From: Aminobacter ciceronei
GTDB taxonomy: Bacteria; Pseudomonadota; Alphaproteobacteria; Rhizobiales; Rhizobiaceae
NCBI RefSeq assembly: GCF_014138625.1
Contig: NZ_JACJHY010000021.1
Coordinates: forward strand, 1-64,000
DNA: 64,000 nucleotides
Direction: 5' to 3'
Below, in pieces: positions 19,894 through 31,978 of the stretch. The notes under the pieces are model-generated. The model worked only from the letters and a program-made list of their open reading frames with translations, was not told where the DNA came from and searched no databases. Positions within the stretch are counted from its first letter, which is position 1. Each line of letters starts with the position of its first letter. The position numbers were made by a program, and so were the translations under genes.

Positions 19894-20105
19894 CTCGGTG
19901 TCCTCTTTTGCACTGCATCATCATTTTTGTGCAACGCACCAAATATAGGTGACGCAGAGAGAAGCGGTAGGGGTGTCCGCGCATGTTTGCCATGCATCTG
20001 CTGCAATGGTCGGCTAAACAGCTGCCAGTGGACGCAACCGGCCACAGGACTTGAAAGGCGCGCCGCCTTCGGCTATATCAGCCTCAAATTCTTGGTCGGT
20101 ATGAC

Positions 20106-20138
20106 GAAGAGTGGGTCCACCCGGTCCCGCTCTTTTTT
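20106..20138 (+). terminator. Terminator-like hairpin in the rimP leader (possible attenuator)
   Basis: An 8-bp stem, AGAGTGGG/CCCGCTCT (one G-T pair, ten-base loop, 20108-20133), is followed directly by a run of six T. It ends only 28 bases before the rimP ATG. Either a short upstream transcript ends here or it attenuates the rimP-nusA operon. The 200 bases before it contain no clear gene. Confidence 0.7.
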
Positions 20139-20165
20139 GTTACCTGCCGACCGTCTGGAGAACCA

Positions 20166-20798
20166 ATGACCGAAAACGCAGTCGAACAGACAGGCGACGA
20201 CCGCATCATTCGCGAGACCGGCATCGACGCCCGCATCGCCCTGATCGTTCAGCCCGTCCTTCGCGCGATCGGCTTCCGCCTCGTTCGCATCCGCCTCTCG
20301 GGCCAGAACGGGCTGACGCTGCAGATCATGACCGAGCGCGAAGACGGCACCATGACCGTCCAGGATTGCGAAGAGGTGAGCCGCGCGGTTTCGCCTGCTC
20401 TCGATGTCGATGATCCGATCGAAAAGGCGTATCATCTCGAAGTCTCGTCGCCGGGCATCGACCGGCCGCTGGTCCGCAAGTCGGATTTCGGCAACTGGAT
20501 CGGTCACATCGTCAAGATGGAGACCTCGGTCATGGTTGCAGATCGCAAGCGCTTCCGCGGCAAGATCGCCGAAGTCGACGAAGAGAGCGTCCTGATCCAG
20601 CGCGACCAGGCTGCTTACGGCGAGGAGCCGACCGTGCGCGTGCCTTTCGAGGCGATCTCGGATGCCCGGCTGATCCTCACCGACGATCTTATTCGCGATG
20701 CCCTGAGCAAGGACAATCAGGCGCGCAAGGAAGCACGGAAGCGTCGCGGCGAACCCGAAGATGCGCCGGAAGACGAAGAAACCGAAACGGAAGATTGA
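20166..20798 (+). CDS. rimP: Ribosome maturation factor RimP
   Basis: RimP assists 30S subunit assembly. The 210-residue protein has the usual two domains: an N-terminal alpha/beta domain (about residues 18-95, with [14 protein letters not shown] as the family signature) and a C-terminal SH3-like barrel (about 96-165). A charged, acidic alphaproteobacterial tail follows. It is first in the rimP-nusA-ylxR-infB-rbfA-truB cluster. The ATG sits shortly after a terminator-like hairpin, so its expression may be attenuated. Confidence 0.95.
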   Translation: MTENAVEQTGDDRIIRETGIDARIALIVQPVLRAIGFRLVRIRLSGQNGLTLQIMTEREDGTMTVQDCEEVSRAVSPALDVDDPIEKAYHLEVSSPGIDRPLVRKSDFGNWIGHIVKMETSVMVADRKRFRGKIAEVDEESVLIQRDQAAYGEEPTVRVPFEAISDARLILTDDLIRDALSKDNQARKEARKRRGEPEDAPEDEETETED

Positions 20799-20849
20799 TA
20801 GAGCCGAACGGCTGGACCTGATCCGGCCGGACGCTCCGGGAGAAAGACA

Positions 20850-22442
20850 ATGGTTGTAAGCGCCAACAGGCTCGAACTGCTGCAGATCGCCGATGCGGTC
20901 GCCCGCGAGAAGTCGATCGACAAGTCGATCGTCATCGCCGCCATGGCCGACGCGATCCAGAAGGCAGCGCGCTCGCGCTATGGTCAGGAGACCAACATCC
21001 GCGCCGACATCAACCCCAACACGGGTGAGATGAAGCTGCAGCGCCTGATGGAAGTCGTCGACAAGGTCGAAGACTATGCCACCCAGATCGCCCTGACCTC
21101 GGCACGCGAGCGCAACCCCGACGCCCAGCTCGGCGACTTCATCGCCGAACAGCTGCCGCCGATGGATTTTGGCCGCATTGCCGCCCAGTCGGCCAAGCAG
21201 GTCATCGTCCAGAAGGTGCGTGAAGCCGAGCGCGATCGCCAGTACGACGAATACAAGGATCGCATCGGCGAGATCGTCAACGGCACGGTCAAGCGCGTCG
21301 AATACGGCAACGTCATCGTCGACCTCGGCCGTGGCGAGGCGATCATCCGCCGCGACGAGCTGATCCCTCGCGAAAACTACAAGTATGGCGACCGCGTCCG
21401 CGCTTACGTCTACGACGTGCGCCGCGAGCAGCGCGGCCCGCAGATCTTCCTGTCGCGTACGCACCCGCAGTTCATGGCGAAGCTGTTCACCATGGAAGTG
21501 CCGGAAATCTACGACGGCATCATCGAGATCAAGTCGGTCGCCCGCGACCCCGGTTCGCGTGCCAAGATCGCCGTCATCTCGCGTGACAGCTCGATCGACC
21601 CGGTCGGCGCCTGCGTCGGTATGCGCGGTTCGCGCGTCCAGGCCGTCGTCGGCGAGCTCCAGGGCGAAAAGATCGACATCATTCCGTGGTCGCCTTCGGC
21701 TGCCTCGTTCATCGTCAACGCGCTGCAGCCGGCTGAAGTCGCCAAGGTCGTTCTCGACGAGGACGCCGAGCGCATCGAAGTCGTGGTGCCGGACGATCAG
21801 CTGTCGCTGGCCATCGGCCGCCGCGGCCAGAACGTGCGCCTGGCTTCGCAGCTGACCGGCTGGGACATCGACATCCTGACCGAGCAGGAAGAGTCGGAGC
21901 GCCGCCAGAAGGAATTCGTCGAGCGTTCGACCCTGTTCATGGAATCGCTCGACGTCGACGAGATGGTCGGCCAGGTTCTGGCCTCCGAAGGGTTCACCTC
22001 GGTTGAGGAAGTGGCTTACGTCGATGCAGACGAAATCGCATCGATCGACGGCTTCGACGAGGACACAGCTTCCGAGATCCAGACCCGCGCCCGCGAATAT
22101 CTTGGCAAGATCGAGGCCGAGCACGACGAGAAGCGCAAGTCGCTCGGCGTGAAAGACGAACTGCGCGAGATTCCCGGCATCACCACCGCGATGCTGGTGG
22201 CGCTCGGCAATGACGGTGTCACGACTGTCGAGGACTTCGCCGGCTACGCCGCCGACGATCTCGTCGGCTGGAAGGAACGCAAGGACGGAGAGACCAAGTT
22301 CTTCCCGGGCGTGCTCGCCGACTTCGGCGTCTCGCGCACCGACGCGGAACAGATGGTTGTTGCTGCCCGACGCATGGTTGGCTGGATCGCTGAGGACGAG
22401 ATTGCGTCCGAGGAAGTGCCTGCCGACGTCGCCGGTGAGTGA
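20850..22442 (+). CDS. nusA: Transcription termination/antitermination factor NusA
   Basis: NusA binds RNA polymerase and modulates pausing, termination and antitermination. The 530-residue protein has the N-terminal polymerase-binding domain (about residues 1-125), an S1 domain (about 130-200, [22 protein letters not shown] split as [15 protein letters not shown]), two KH domains (about 205-345; [10 protein letters not shown] and [11 protein letters not shown]) and two C-terminal acidic repeats with helix-hairpin-helix character. The ATG follows a GGGAGAAAG site. The domain order and length are normal for alphaproteobacteria. Confidence 0.97.
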   Translation: MVVSANRLELLQIADAVAREKSIDKSIVIAAMADAIQKAARSRYGQETNIRADINPNTGEMKLQRLMEVVDKVEDYATQIALTSARERNPDAQLGDFIAEQLPPMDFGRIAAQSAKQVIVQKVREAERDRQYDEYKDRIGEIVNGTVKRVEYGNVIVDLGRGEAIIRRDELIPRENYKYGDRVRAYVYDVRREQRGPQIFLSRTHPQFMAKLFTMEVPEIYDGIIEIKSVARDPGSRAKIAVISRDSSIDPVGACVGMRGSRVQAVVGELQGEKIDIIPWSPSAASFIVNALQPAEVAKVVLDEDAERIEVVVPDDQLSLAIGRRGQNVRLASQLTGWDIDILTEQEESERRQKEFVERSTLFMESLDVDEMVGQVLASEGFTSVEEVAYVDADEIASIDGFDEDTASEIQTRAREYLGKIEAEHDEKRKSLGVKDELREIPGITTAMLVALGNDGVTTVEDFAGYAADDLVGWKERKDGETKFFPGVLADFGVSRTDAEQMVVAARRMVGWIAEDEIASEEVPADVAGE

Positions 22443-22474
22443 CGTGAGGCCGGCCGGGGAATCTGTTGGACGAG

Positions 22475-23125
22475 ATGAACGATCGCACCTGCATCGTCAC
22501 GCGCAAAAGCGCCGAACCGGATGATCTGATCCGTTTCGTCGTCGGCCCGGATTCGGCCGTCTATCCCGATCTCAAAAGAAATCTGCCCGGCCGCGGTTGC
22601 TGGGTGACGGCCGACCGCCTACATATCGACAAGGCGGCGGCCAAGGGCATGTTCGCCCGTGCCTTCAAGGCGCAGGTCGTCGTGCCGCCCGATCTGGGCG
22701 CAATGGTGGATAATCTGCTCGCCCGGTCAGCACTTGGCTCGCTTGGGCTTGCCCGCAAGGCCGGTCTGGTGGCACTAGGTGCCGCCAAGGTCGACTCCAC
22801 GGTCCGTGCCGGCAAGGCGCTTCTGGTACTCCATGCTTACGAGGGCGCCGAGGATGGCGTCCGCAAGATCACCCAGGCCCGCAAGGCCACAGTGCATATC
22901 GGCGGGCCTGCCACGCCCGCCTACAAACTTTTTTCGGAAGCGGAATTGGGTTTGGCATTGGGGGCAACAAATGTGATACATGCTGCCGTCCTCGCGGGAG
23001 AAGCGGGCAAGGCGGTCGCGAAGCGCATGGTTGCGCTTGACCGATATCGGGGCGGATCCCCGGATGATCTGGCAATGATTGCGGCGATTGCCTACGACGA
23101 TGATGCCGCAGAGGATATGGAATGA
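22475..23125 (+). CDS. ylxR: YlxR-L7Ae fusion, RNA-binding protein
   Basis: A 216-residue fusion typical of alphaproteobacteria. The N-terminal YlxR (DUF448) domain (about residues 1-80) has RTCIVTRK and the LPGRGCWV signature. The C-terminal part (about 85-190) is a ribosomal L7Ae-like domain, encoded as a separate gene (ylxQ) in Gram-positive bacteria. It is thought to be an RNA- or nucleoid-associated protein of the translation cluster. The ATG used here has a distant GGGGA site; a TTG three codons upstream is better spaced and is possible. The stop overlaps infB by four bases. Confidence 0.9.
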   Translation: MNDRTCIVTRKSAEPDDLIRFVVGPDSAVYPDLKRNLPGRGCWVTADRLHIDKAAAKGMFARAFKAQVVVPPDLGAMVDNLLARSALGSLGLARKAGLVALGAAKVDSTVRAGKALLVLHAYEGAEDGVRKITQARKATVHIGGPATPAYKLFSEAELGLALGATNVIHAAVLAGEAGKAVAKRMVALDRYRGGSPDDLAMIAAIAYDDDAAEDME

Positions 23126-25800
23126 GCGATAGCAAATCGGGCGATGACAACACGTTGAGCGTCACTCCGAAGAAGACCTTGACGCTGAAGCGCCCGGGAT
23201 CGGAGCAGGGAACGGTACGCCAGAACTTCTCGCACGGCCGCACCAAGCAGGTCGTCGTGGAGACGAAGAAGCGTAAGTTCTCCATGCCCGGCGACAAGCA
23301 CGAGCCGACGCCGACGGCACAGACTGTTTTCGCGCCCAAGCCCCAGCCGGCAGCGCCCGCGCCGGCAGCTCCGGTTGCGCCCGTGGCAGCAGCGCCTGTT
23401 GCTCCGACGCCGGTCGCGGCAGCTCCTGCGCCCAGGCCTGCCCCGACGCCCGCGCCCGTCGCGAAAGAGGCACCGCGGCCTGCGCCGCGCCAGCCCGAGC
23501 GCTCGGGCATGGTGCTGAACTCATTGTCGCGCAGCGAGATGGACGCCCGTCGTCGTGCGCTCGAAGGCTCGGTCGCGCGAGAACAGGAAGATCGCGCCCG
23601 TGCTGCCGAAGACGCACGCCGCCGTGCCGAAGAAGACGAGCGCCGCCGCAAGGAGCGCGAGGATTCGGCTCGCCGCCAGGCGGAGGAGGAAGCCCGCCTC
23701 AAGACCGAGGCTGAATCCCGCCGCCGCGCCGAGGACGAAGCCCGCCGCCGTGCGCCGGCCGCTGCCCTCGAAGCCAATGTGCCTGACGAAGTGGAAGCCA
23801 AGCCGAAGGGCCGCGTTGGACCCGGTGCTGCAACCGCATCGCCGATCCGCCGCGTTGCGACCCCGGAGATCGCCCGTCCGGCCAAGACCAAGACCGAGGA
23901 CGACCGTCGTCGTGGCAAGCTGACGCTCAACACGGCGCTGTCTTCCGCGGATGGCGACGCACGTTCGCGTTCGCTGTCGGCGATGCGTCGCCGCCAGGAG
24001 AAGTTCAAGCGTGCGATGCACCAGGAGACGCGCGAAAAGATCGTGCGCGAGGTCATCCTTCCTGAGACCATCACGATCCAGGAACTGGCCCAGCGCATGT
24101 CCGAGCGCGCCGTCGAGGTCGTCAAGTTCTTCATGAAGCAGGGCCAGATGCTGAAGCCGGGCGACGTCATCGACGCCGATACGGCCGAGCTGGTGGCTGG
24201 CGAGTTCGGCCACACGGTCCGCCGCGTTGCTGAGTCCGACATCGAAGAAGGCCTGTTCGACATCGCCGATCACAGCACGACGCTTGTGTCGCGTCCGCCT
24301 GTGGTCACCATCATGGGCCACGTCGATCACGGCAAGACGTCGCTGCTCGATGCCATCCGCAATGCCAATGTCGTGTCGGGCGAAGCCGGTGGCATCACTC
24401 AGCACATCGGCGCCTACCAGGTCGAAAAGAACGGTCAGAAGATCACCTTCATCGACACCCCCGGCCACGCCGCCTTCACGGCGATGCGTGCCCGTGGCGC
24501 CCAGGCGACCGACATTGCGATCCTGGTGGTTGCGGCCGACGACAGCGTCATGCCGCAGACCATCGAGTCGATCAGCCATGCCAAGGCTGCCGGCGTGCCG
24601 ATCATCGTTGCGATCAACAAGATCGACAAGCCGTCGGCGAACGCCCAGAAGGTCCGCACCGAGCTGCTGCGCCACGAAGTCTTTGTGGAATCGATGGGCG
24701 GTGAAGTTCTCGACGTCGAGGTTTCGGCGAAGAACGGCACCAATCTCGACAAGCTGCTCGAAGCGATCCTGCTGCAGGCCGAAGTTCTCGACCTGAAGGC
24801 CAACCCCGACCGTACGGCTGAGGGCGTGGTCATCGAAGCCAAGCTCGACAAGGGCCGTGGTCCGGTTGCGACCGTGCTCGTCCAGACCGGTACGCTGCTG
24901 CCGGGCGACATCCTCGTCGCCGGCGACCAGTGGGGCCGTGTCCGTGCCCTGGTCGACGATCGTGGCAACCGCCTCGAAGAAGCTCCGCCGTCGATGCCGG
25001 TCGAAATTCTCGGCCTCCAGGGAACGCCTCAGGCTGGCGACCGCTTCGCGGTCGTCAACAACGAGGCCCGCGCCCGCGAGATCACCGAGTACCGCCAGCG
25101 TTTGGCGCGCGACAAGGCTGTCGCCAAGCACGCCACCCAGCGCGGCTCGCTCGAGCAGATGATGTCGCAGCTGCAGTCGTCCGGCCTCAAGGAGTTCCCG
25201 CTCATCATCAAGGGTGACGTGCAGGGCTCGGTCGAAGCGATCATCGCAGCGCTCGACAAGCTCGGCACCGACGAGGTGCGTGCGCGCATCGTCCATTCGG
25301 GCGCCGGCGCGATCACCGAAAGCGATGTCACGCTCGCCGAAACGTCGGGTGCTGCAATCATCGGCTTCAACGTCCGCGCCAATGCGCAGGCACGTCACGC
25401 CGCTGAGCAGCAGGGCATCGAGATCCGCTACTACAACATCATCTACAGCCTTGTGGATGACATCAAGGATGCGATGTCGGGCCTGCTGTCGCCGGAGCGT
25501 CGCGAGACCTTCATCGGCAACGCCGAAATCCTCGAAGTCTTCAACATCACGAAGACGGGCAAGGTTGCGGGCTGCCGTGTCACCGAAGGCAAGGTCGAAC
25601 GTGGTGCGGGCGTTCGCCTCATCCGCGACAACGTTGTCATCCACGAAGGCACGCTCAAGACGCTCAAGCGCTTCAAGGACGAAGTCTCCGAAGTGCCGGT
25701 CGGCCAGGAATGTGGTATGGCCTTCCAGAACTACGAGGACATGCGTCAGGGTGACATCATCGAGTGCTTCCGCGTCGAGATGATTACCCGGAGGCTCTAA
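23122..25800 (+). CDS. infB: Translation initiation factor IF-2
   Basis: IF-2 is the GTPase that brings initiator tRNA to the 30S subunit. The 892-residue protein has a long low-complexity N-terminus: a Pro/Ala-rich stretch (about residues 65-130), then an Arg/Glu-rich predicted coiled coil (about 140-215). The GTPase core carries G1 GHVDHGKTS (about 397-405), G3 DTPGH and G4 NKID. Domains II, III and C2 follow and end ITRRL. It overlaps the ylxR-L7Ae gene by four bases (ATGA). Length and layout are normal for the order. Confidence 0.98.
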   Translation: MSDSKSGDDNTLSVTPKKTLTLKRPGSEQGTVRQNFSHGRTKQVVVETKKRKFSMPGDKHEPTPTAQTVFAPKPQPAAPAPAAPVAPVAAAPVAPTPVAAAPAPRPAPTPAPVAKEAPRPAPRQPERSGMVLNSLSRSEMDARRRALEGSVAREQEDRARAAEDARRRAEEDERRRKEREDSARRQAEEEARLKTEAESRRRAEDEARRRAPAAALEANVPDEVEAKPKGRVGPGAATASPIRRVATPEIARPAKTKTEDDRRRGKLTLNTALSSADGDARSRSLSAMRRRQEKFKRAMHQETREKIVREVILPETITIQELAQRMSERAVEVVKFFMKQGQMLKPGDVIDADTAELVAGEFGHTVRRVAESDIEEGLFDIADHSTTLVSRPPVVTIMGHVDHGKTSLLDAIRNANVVSGEAGGITQHIGAYQVEKNGQKITFIDTPGHAAFTAMRARGAQATDIAILVVAADDSVMPQTIESISHAKAAGVPIIVAINKIDKPSANAQKVRTELLRHEVFVESMGGEVLDVEVSAKNGTNLDKLLEAILLQAEVLDLKANPDRTAEGVVIEAKLDKGRGPVATVLVQTGTLLPGDILVAGDQWGRVRALVDDRGNRLEEAPPSMPVEILGLQGTPQAGDRFAVVNNEARAREITEYRQRLARDKAVAKHATQRGSLEQMMSQLQSSGLKEFPLIIKGDVQGSVEAIIAALDKLGTDEVRARIVHSGAGAITESDVTLAETSGAAIIGFNVRANAQARHAAEQQGIEIRYYNIIYSLVDDIKDAMSGLLSPERRETFIGNAEILEVFNITKTGKVAGCRVTEGKVERGAGVRLIRDNVVIHEGTLKTLKRFKDEVSEVPVGQECGMAFQNYEDMRQGDIIECFRVEMITRRL

Positions 25801-25825
25801 GCCTCTGGCATTAGTCTAGTCATTT

Positions 25826-25857
25826 GGACGGTGGCCGTTCGGCCGCCGTCCGTTTTC
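25826..25857 (+). terminator. Strong hairpin between infB and rbfA
   Basis: An 11-bp stem, GGACGGTGGCC/GGCCGCCGTCC (one G-T pair, GTTC loop), is followed by GTTTTCG. It lies 25 bases after the infB stop and could end or reduce transcription before rbfA, or act as an mRNA 3'-end stabiliser. Confidence 0.65.
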
Positions 25858-25914
25858 GTGCAGCAGGATGTGCGGTCCCATTCCGCCTCCTGCGACATAT
25901 GGATTTTCAGGACC

Positions 25915-26322
25915 ATGTCGCGTTTTCAGAGTTCAGGCCCATCCCAGCGCCAGCTTCGCGTCGGCGAGCAGGTGCGTCATGCGCTGTCCGAAATGCTCCC
26001 GCGCGGAGAAATCATCGATCCGGTGATCGAAACGACAGTCATCTCGATCACCGAGGTGCGGATGTCGCCCGATCTCAAGATCGCCACAGCCTTCGTGTCG
26101 CCGATCGGCGCCAAGGACCCGGACGCGGTCATCTCGGCACTCAACAAATACGCCAAATTCATCCGTGGCCGCGTTTCATTTGCCCTCAAGCAGATGAAAT
26201 ACATGCCGGAATTCCGTTTCCGGCTGGACACCAGTTACGACAATTTCGCCAAGATCAACGATCTGCTGCGCTCGCCCGAAGTGGCGCGCGACCTCGACGG
26301 CGAAGAAGACAAGGAAGACTGA
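25915..26322 (+). CDS. rbfA: 30S ribosome-binding factor RbfA
   Basis: RbfA is a small KH-like protein needed for late 30S maturation and cold adaptation. The 135-residue protein has the typical start region [19 protein letters not shown], central [11 protein letters not shown] and the C-terminal block [20 protein letters not shown] start at the ATG giving [12 protein letters not shown]; the frame is open 28 codons upstream but that stretch holds the end of the infB hairpin region and is not conserved. truB begins one base after its stop codon. Confidence 0.95.
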   Translation: MSRFQSSGPSQRQLRVGEQVRHALSEMLPRGEIIDPVIETTVISITEVRMSPDLKIATAFVSPIGAKDPDAVISALNKYAKFIRGRVSFALKQMKYMPEFRFRLDTSYDNFAKINDLLRSPEVARDLDGEEDKED

Positions 26323-26323
26323 C

Positions 26324-27271
26324 ATGTCGCGTCGCGGCAAGAAGAAAGGCCGGCCCGTCTCCGGCTGGCTGGTGCTGGACAAACCGGTGGGCATGGGCTC
26401 GACCGAGGCCGTCTCCAAGATCAAGTGGCTGTTCAACGCCGAGAAGGCCGGACACGCCGGAACCCTCGACCCGCTCGCCTCCGGCATGCTGCCGATCGCG
26501 CTCGGCGAAGCCACCAAGACCGTGCCTTACGTCATGGATGGCGCCAAGGTTTACCGCTTCACCGTCTCGTGGGGCGAAGAGCGCTCGACCGATGACCTGG
26601 AAGGACCGGTGACCAAGACCTCGGACAAGCGTCCGTCCGAGGAAGAGATCCGCGCCGTCATGCCGAAATATACCGGCGTCATCATGCAGACGCCGCCGCA
26701 GTTCTCGGCGATCAAGATCGCAGGCGAACGCGCCTATGACCTCGCCCGTGAGGGCGAGACCGTCGACATTCCGGCCCGCGAGGTCGAGATCGGCCGTCTC
26801 GAGATCATCGAAAACAGTGCTGATCGCACCGTATTCGAGATCGATTGCGGCAAGGGCACCTATGTCCGCTCGCTTGCCCGCGACATGGGACGGGATCTCG
26901 GCTGCTTCGGCCACATCTCCGAGCTTCGCCGCACCGAAGTCGACCCCTTCACGGCAGAGGACTTCGTCACCATTGCCGAGCTCGAGGCGGCTCGCACCGC
27001 CGGCCAGCCGGAAGGCGAAGAGGGCAAATGGGACTTCACAGCGATCGATGAATTTGTCGTCGACACCTCGGCGGCACTCGACTGCCTGCCGCAGGTCGCC
27101 GTGACCGACGAAGCCGCCTCCAAGATCAGGCTCGGCAACCCGGTCATCGTTCGCGGCCGCGATGCCCCTGTCGAGGCCGAGGAAGCCTGCGCCACCGCGC
27201 GCGGCAAGCTCGTCGCCATCGGCGCCATCGAGCAGGGCATGTTCAAGCCCAAGCGGGTGTTCACTGCCTGA
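26324..27271 (+). CDS. truB: tRNA pseudouridine synthase B
   Basis: TruB makes pseudouridine-55 in the T-loop of tRNAs. The 315-residue protein has the catalytic segment [15 protein letters not shown] with the essential aspartate (about residue 47), the [15 protein letters not shown] strand, the [20 protein letters not shown] region and a C-terminal TruB_C/PUA-like domain. A basic N-terminus ([11 protein letters not shown]) is usual in the order. It follows rbfA with almost no gap and is the last gene of the rimP-truB cluster. Confidence 0.96.
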   Translation: MSRRGKKKGRPVSGWLVLDKPVGMGSTEAVSKIKWLFNAEKAGHAGTLDPLASGMLPIALGEATKTVPYVMDGAKVYRFTVSWGEERSTDDLEGPVTKTSDKRPSEEEIRAVMPKYTGVIMQTPPQFSAIKIAGERAYDLAREGETVDIPAREVEIGRLEIIENSADRTVFEIDCGKGTYVRSLARDMGRDLGCFGHISELRRTEVDPFTAEDFVTIAELEAARTAGQPEGEEGKWDFTAIDEFVVDTSAALDCLPQVAVTDEAASKIRLGNPVIVRGRDAPVEAEEACATARGKLVAIGAIEQGMFKPKRVFTA

Positions 27272-27332
27272 CGCTTGTCTGCCGGTGCCGTTTCCGCTTG
27301 GATCGCTGACATGATTCCGCGAGCGAGGCGAA

Positions 27333-28427
27333 ATGGCACTGGCTGAACCCAACGGCAATCGTCGCCATCGCCAGCACGCACGGCCGCCGGTCGGCGCGTC
27401 ACCCGGCACGCTGATCGCCGATCCGTCGGCGCGCCAGTCGGCGCTGAACCTGACGCTGATCTCACCTGATACCTGAGAGTTCGTCGACGACGCCAGCCTT
27501 GATGACGTCGAGGCGGCTTGCAACAACTGGCCGTTGATCTGGCTCGACTGCGTCGGGCTCGCCAATATCGGCCTGATCGAGGAGATCGGCAGGATCTTCC
27601 ACCTGCACACGCTGGCACTCGAGGATGTGGTCAACACAGGCCAGCGCTCCAAGGCCGACTTCTTCGACGAGCATGCCTTCTTCGTACTGTCGATGATCGA
27701 CGACGCCAGGACCAGCCGCTACGAGCAGATTTCGTTCTTCTTCGGCGACAAGTTCGTCGTCACCTTCCAGGAGCGCGAGGGCGACCCGTTCGAGCCGGTG
27801 CGCCAGCGCATCCGCACCTCCAATCCGAGCCGCCTGCGCAATCGCAAGGCCGATTATCTTGCCTATGCGTTGATCGATGCGGTGGTGGACAGCTACTTCC
27901 CGATTGTCGATGCCACCGGCGACAAGGTCGACGCCATCGAGGACGAGCTGCTAGCCGCGCCCAGGAAGCAGCACATCAGCCAGCTGCACGGCTTGCGCCG
28001 GGCAACCAGCCTGCTCAAGCGCACGATCATGCCGTTGCGCGACGCCCTGACGACACTCATCCGCTCCGATGCCCCCTTCATCACGGCCGAGACGAAGGTC
28101 TATTTCAACGACACGCTCGACCATGCCATCCGTCTCGCCGAAACGGTCGAATCCCAGCGCGAAACGATGATCGGCCTGATCGAGATGCAGCTGTCGCTAT
28201 CGCAGTCACGGACCAACGAGATCATCGGTGTGCTGACCATCGTCTCGGCGATCTTCATCCCGCTGACCTTCCTCGCCGGCATCTGGGGCATGAATTTCGA
28301 CCCCGCCAGCTCGCCCTGGAACATGCCTGAGCTGCTATGGCCCTACGGCTATCCGGCGGCGCTTGGCTTCATGGCCTTTGTCGCGATCTCGCTGGTGCTG
28401 TTTTTCCGCTGGCGCAAATGGCTCTGA
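27333..28427 (+). pseudogene. corA: CorA-family divalent cation transporter, interrupted by an in-frame stop
   Basis: One continuous frame of 364 codons encodes a CorA-like magnesium/cobalt channel, but codon 48 is TGA (27474-27476). Before it the frame reads MALAEPNG... to LTLISPDT; after it EFVDDASLDDVEAACNNWPL leads into the CorA cytoplasmic domain (HLHTLALEDVVN). The C-terminus has two transmembrane helices with the signature GIWGMNF. The upstream ATG and the frame on both sides are intact, so a single substitution explains it. A truncated product could start at TTG 27534 (297 residues), but lacks about 67 N-terminal residues. It could be a pseudogene, a functional short form or a sequencing error. 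Confidence 0.75.
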
Positions 28428-28590
28428 AGCGCGGCCCGGAGCCGGCTTGCGAATGGGACTGGCTTTTGTTGCCAAATTCCACTATATGCGCCGCAACATC
28501 GCGCTTTTGAGCGCCTTGTTCCATTGGCCCCAGCTGGACGACATCCCGGCCGAGGGCGTCCCGTTTCCTCCAGATTGAAAGGAAAACACG

Positions 28591-28860
28591 ATGTCGATCA
28601 CTGCAGAGCGCAAGGCCGAGCTTATGGCTCAGTTCGCAACCGCCAAAGGCGACACCGGTTCGCCGGAAGTCCAGGTTGCCATCCTCTCCGAGCGCATCAA
28701 GAACCTGACCGAGCACTTCAAGGACCACAAGAAGGACAACCACTCCCGTCGTGGTCTTCTGGCGCTCGTCTCCCTGCGTCGCTCGCTGCTTGACTACCTC
28801 AAGCGCAAGGATGACGCACGCTATCAGACGCTGATCGAAAAGCTCGGTCTGCGCCGCTGA
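28591..28860 (+). CDS. rpsO: Ribosomal protein S15 (30S)
   Basis: The 89-residue protein is the standard length for S15, a primary 16S rRNA-binding protein. Conserved blocks are [17 protein letters not shown] and [20 protein letters not shown] (HSRRGL is the RNA-contact core). An AAAGGA site precedes the ATG. It is paired with pnp downstream, as in most proteobacteria, with a long hairpin in between. Confidence 0.98.
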   Translation: MSITAERKAELMAQFATAKGDTGSPEVQVAILSERIKNLTEHFKDHKKDNHSRRGLLALVSLRRSLLDYLKRKDDARYQTLIEKLGLRR

Positions 28861-28866
28861 TGAATT

Positions 28867-28904
28867 GACCGGCGGGTTCTCCCCCAGGGGAGGACCCGCC
28901 GGTC
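28867..28904 (+). promoter_or_regulatory. Long hairpin between rpsO and pnp (terminator or RNase III-type site)
   Basis: A stem of 17-18 bp with one G-T pair and a tiny loop (28867-28884 with 28887-28904) begins six bases after the rpsO stop. No T-run follows, so it is not a classic terminator. In E. coli the pnp leader has an RNase III-cut stem-loop used for autoregulation; this may be the counterpart. The remaining 320 bases before pnp show no credible gene. Confidence 0.55.
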
Positions 28905-29228
28905 GCGCATTCGGGCCATCCTCATCGGTGGTCCATCGGTCCGATCTCGCCACAGGGGCGGGGTCGCGCTGAAAAAGGTTCCGGAGCGCCGCAGCGACGC
29001 GCCCGAACCGCCCATGGACGGTCATGGGGCAGGATTGCAGGACGTTCGGCCGGCCGCATTTGCGGCCATTTCTCCCGCCGAGCTTCTTGTTGTCTTGCCC
29101 GTGGCTGGCCAAACCGAAGCCAAGGCGCGAGCGGAAGACCAGGAGGTTTTCCTATGGCGCGCCGAACAAGCCAGGGAATTGGCGCGCCGAGATGCGGCGT
29201 CGACCGTTCCCGCCACGAAGGACAGAAT

Positions 29229-31370
<2,142 letters not shown>

Positions 31371-31392
31371 GCTTCTGCTTGATGTAATCATG

Positions 31393-31425
31393 AAAAGGGC
31401 GCAGCCGCATGGCTGCGCCCTTTTT
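31393..31425 (+). terminator. Intrinsic terminator after pnp
   Basis: Stem AAGGGCGCAGCC / GGCTGCGCCCTT with a GCAT loop, followed by TTTTTG, 25 bases after the pnp stop. Confidence 0.9.
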
Positions 31426-31446
31426 GTTTGGGGAAGGGGCGACCGA

Positions 31447-31914
31447 ATGACAAGCTTGAGACGGATCGATGTTCCGGCATGCGACGCTGGAGCGCCCATG
31501 CCGATGGTAGTCGCCGATGAAGAAGGTCTGCTCTTCGGTTACTACCTACAGGCTTCCGGACGCGTGCTGTTCGAGACATGCGCGATTGTCAGCGCCGGTC
31601 CGTATCTTGCCCTCAAATTCGGCTATCCCAACGACGAGGTGCTGGGCGGGCATCGTTATGCGCCCTTGGGGCTTGCGGCTTACGAAGCCTATGAGGTGCT
31701 GGACTCGGAGTGGATCGACGAAATGAGGACGGCCAATCGCGTACATCGACAGCATTCGGACGCGCTGTTTGCACGCTATCGTCATTTTGTCTTCGCATTC
31801 CACGACTCCGTCCTGGAGTTCGTGGCCTCACGCGCGCCGGAGGTGAAGTGCCTGCGTGGAGAGTTGCGTGGCTTGCTTTTTGCCGAGGTTGGCGGTCAGA
31901 CAAAGAACGGCTAA
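31447..31914 (+). CDS. Hypothetical protein, 155 residues
   Basis: I do not recognise a named family. The protein is soluble, without signal peptide or membrane helix. It has an N-terminal beta-rich part (VVADEEGLLFGYYL) and a central segment KFGYPNDEVLGGHRYAPLGL. Aromatic-rich helices follow, including RHFVFAFHDSVLEFVA. The PNDE.LGGH and FxFHDS motifs give it the look of a small conserved family of unknown function. The chosen ATG has an AAGGGG site and lies just after the pnp terminator, so it is transcribed separately from pnp. It has no functional link to its neighbours that I can see. Confidence 0.75.
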   Translation: MTSLRRIDVPACDAGAPMPMVVADEEGLLFGYYLQASGRVLFETCAIVSAGPYLALKFGYPNDEVLGGHRYAPLGLAAYEAYEVLDSEWIDEMRTANRVHRQHSDALFARYRHFVFAFHDSVLEFVASRAPEVKCLRGELRGLLFAEVGGQTKNG

Positions 31915-31978
31915 GCGATAGCCTGGTGGCGGTCCCGGACTGGCCGCTGATCGAACTCCCAGACACCTGGAAAACGCC

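Noticed and set aside
27474-27476. Selenocysteine codon in corA
   Set aside because: The TGA is in a variable part of the protein, no selenocysteine homologue is known in CorA, and no obvious SECIS-like hairpin follows.
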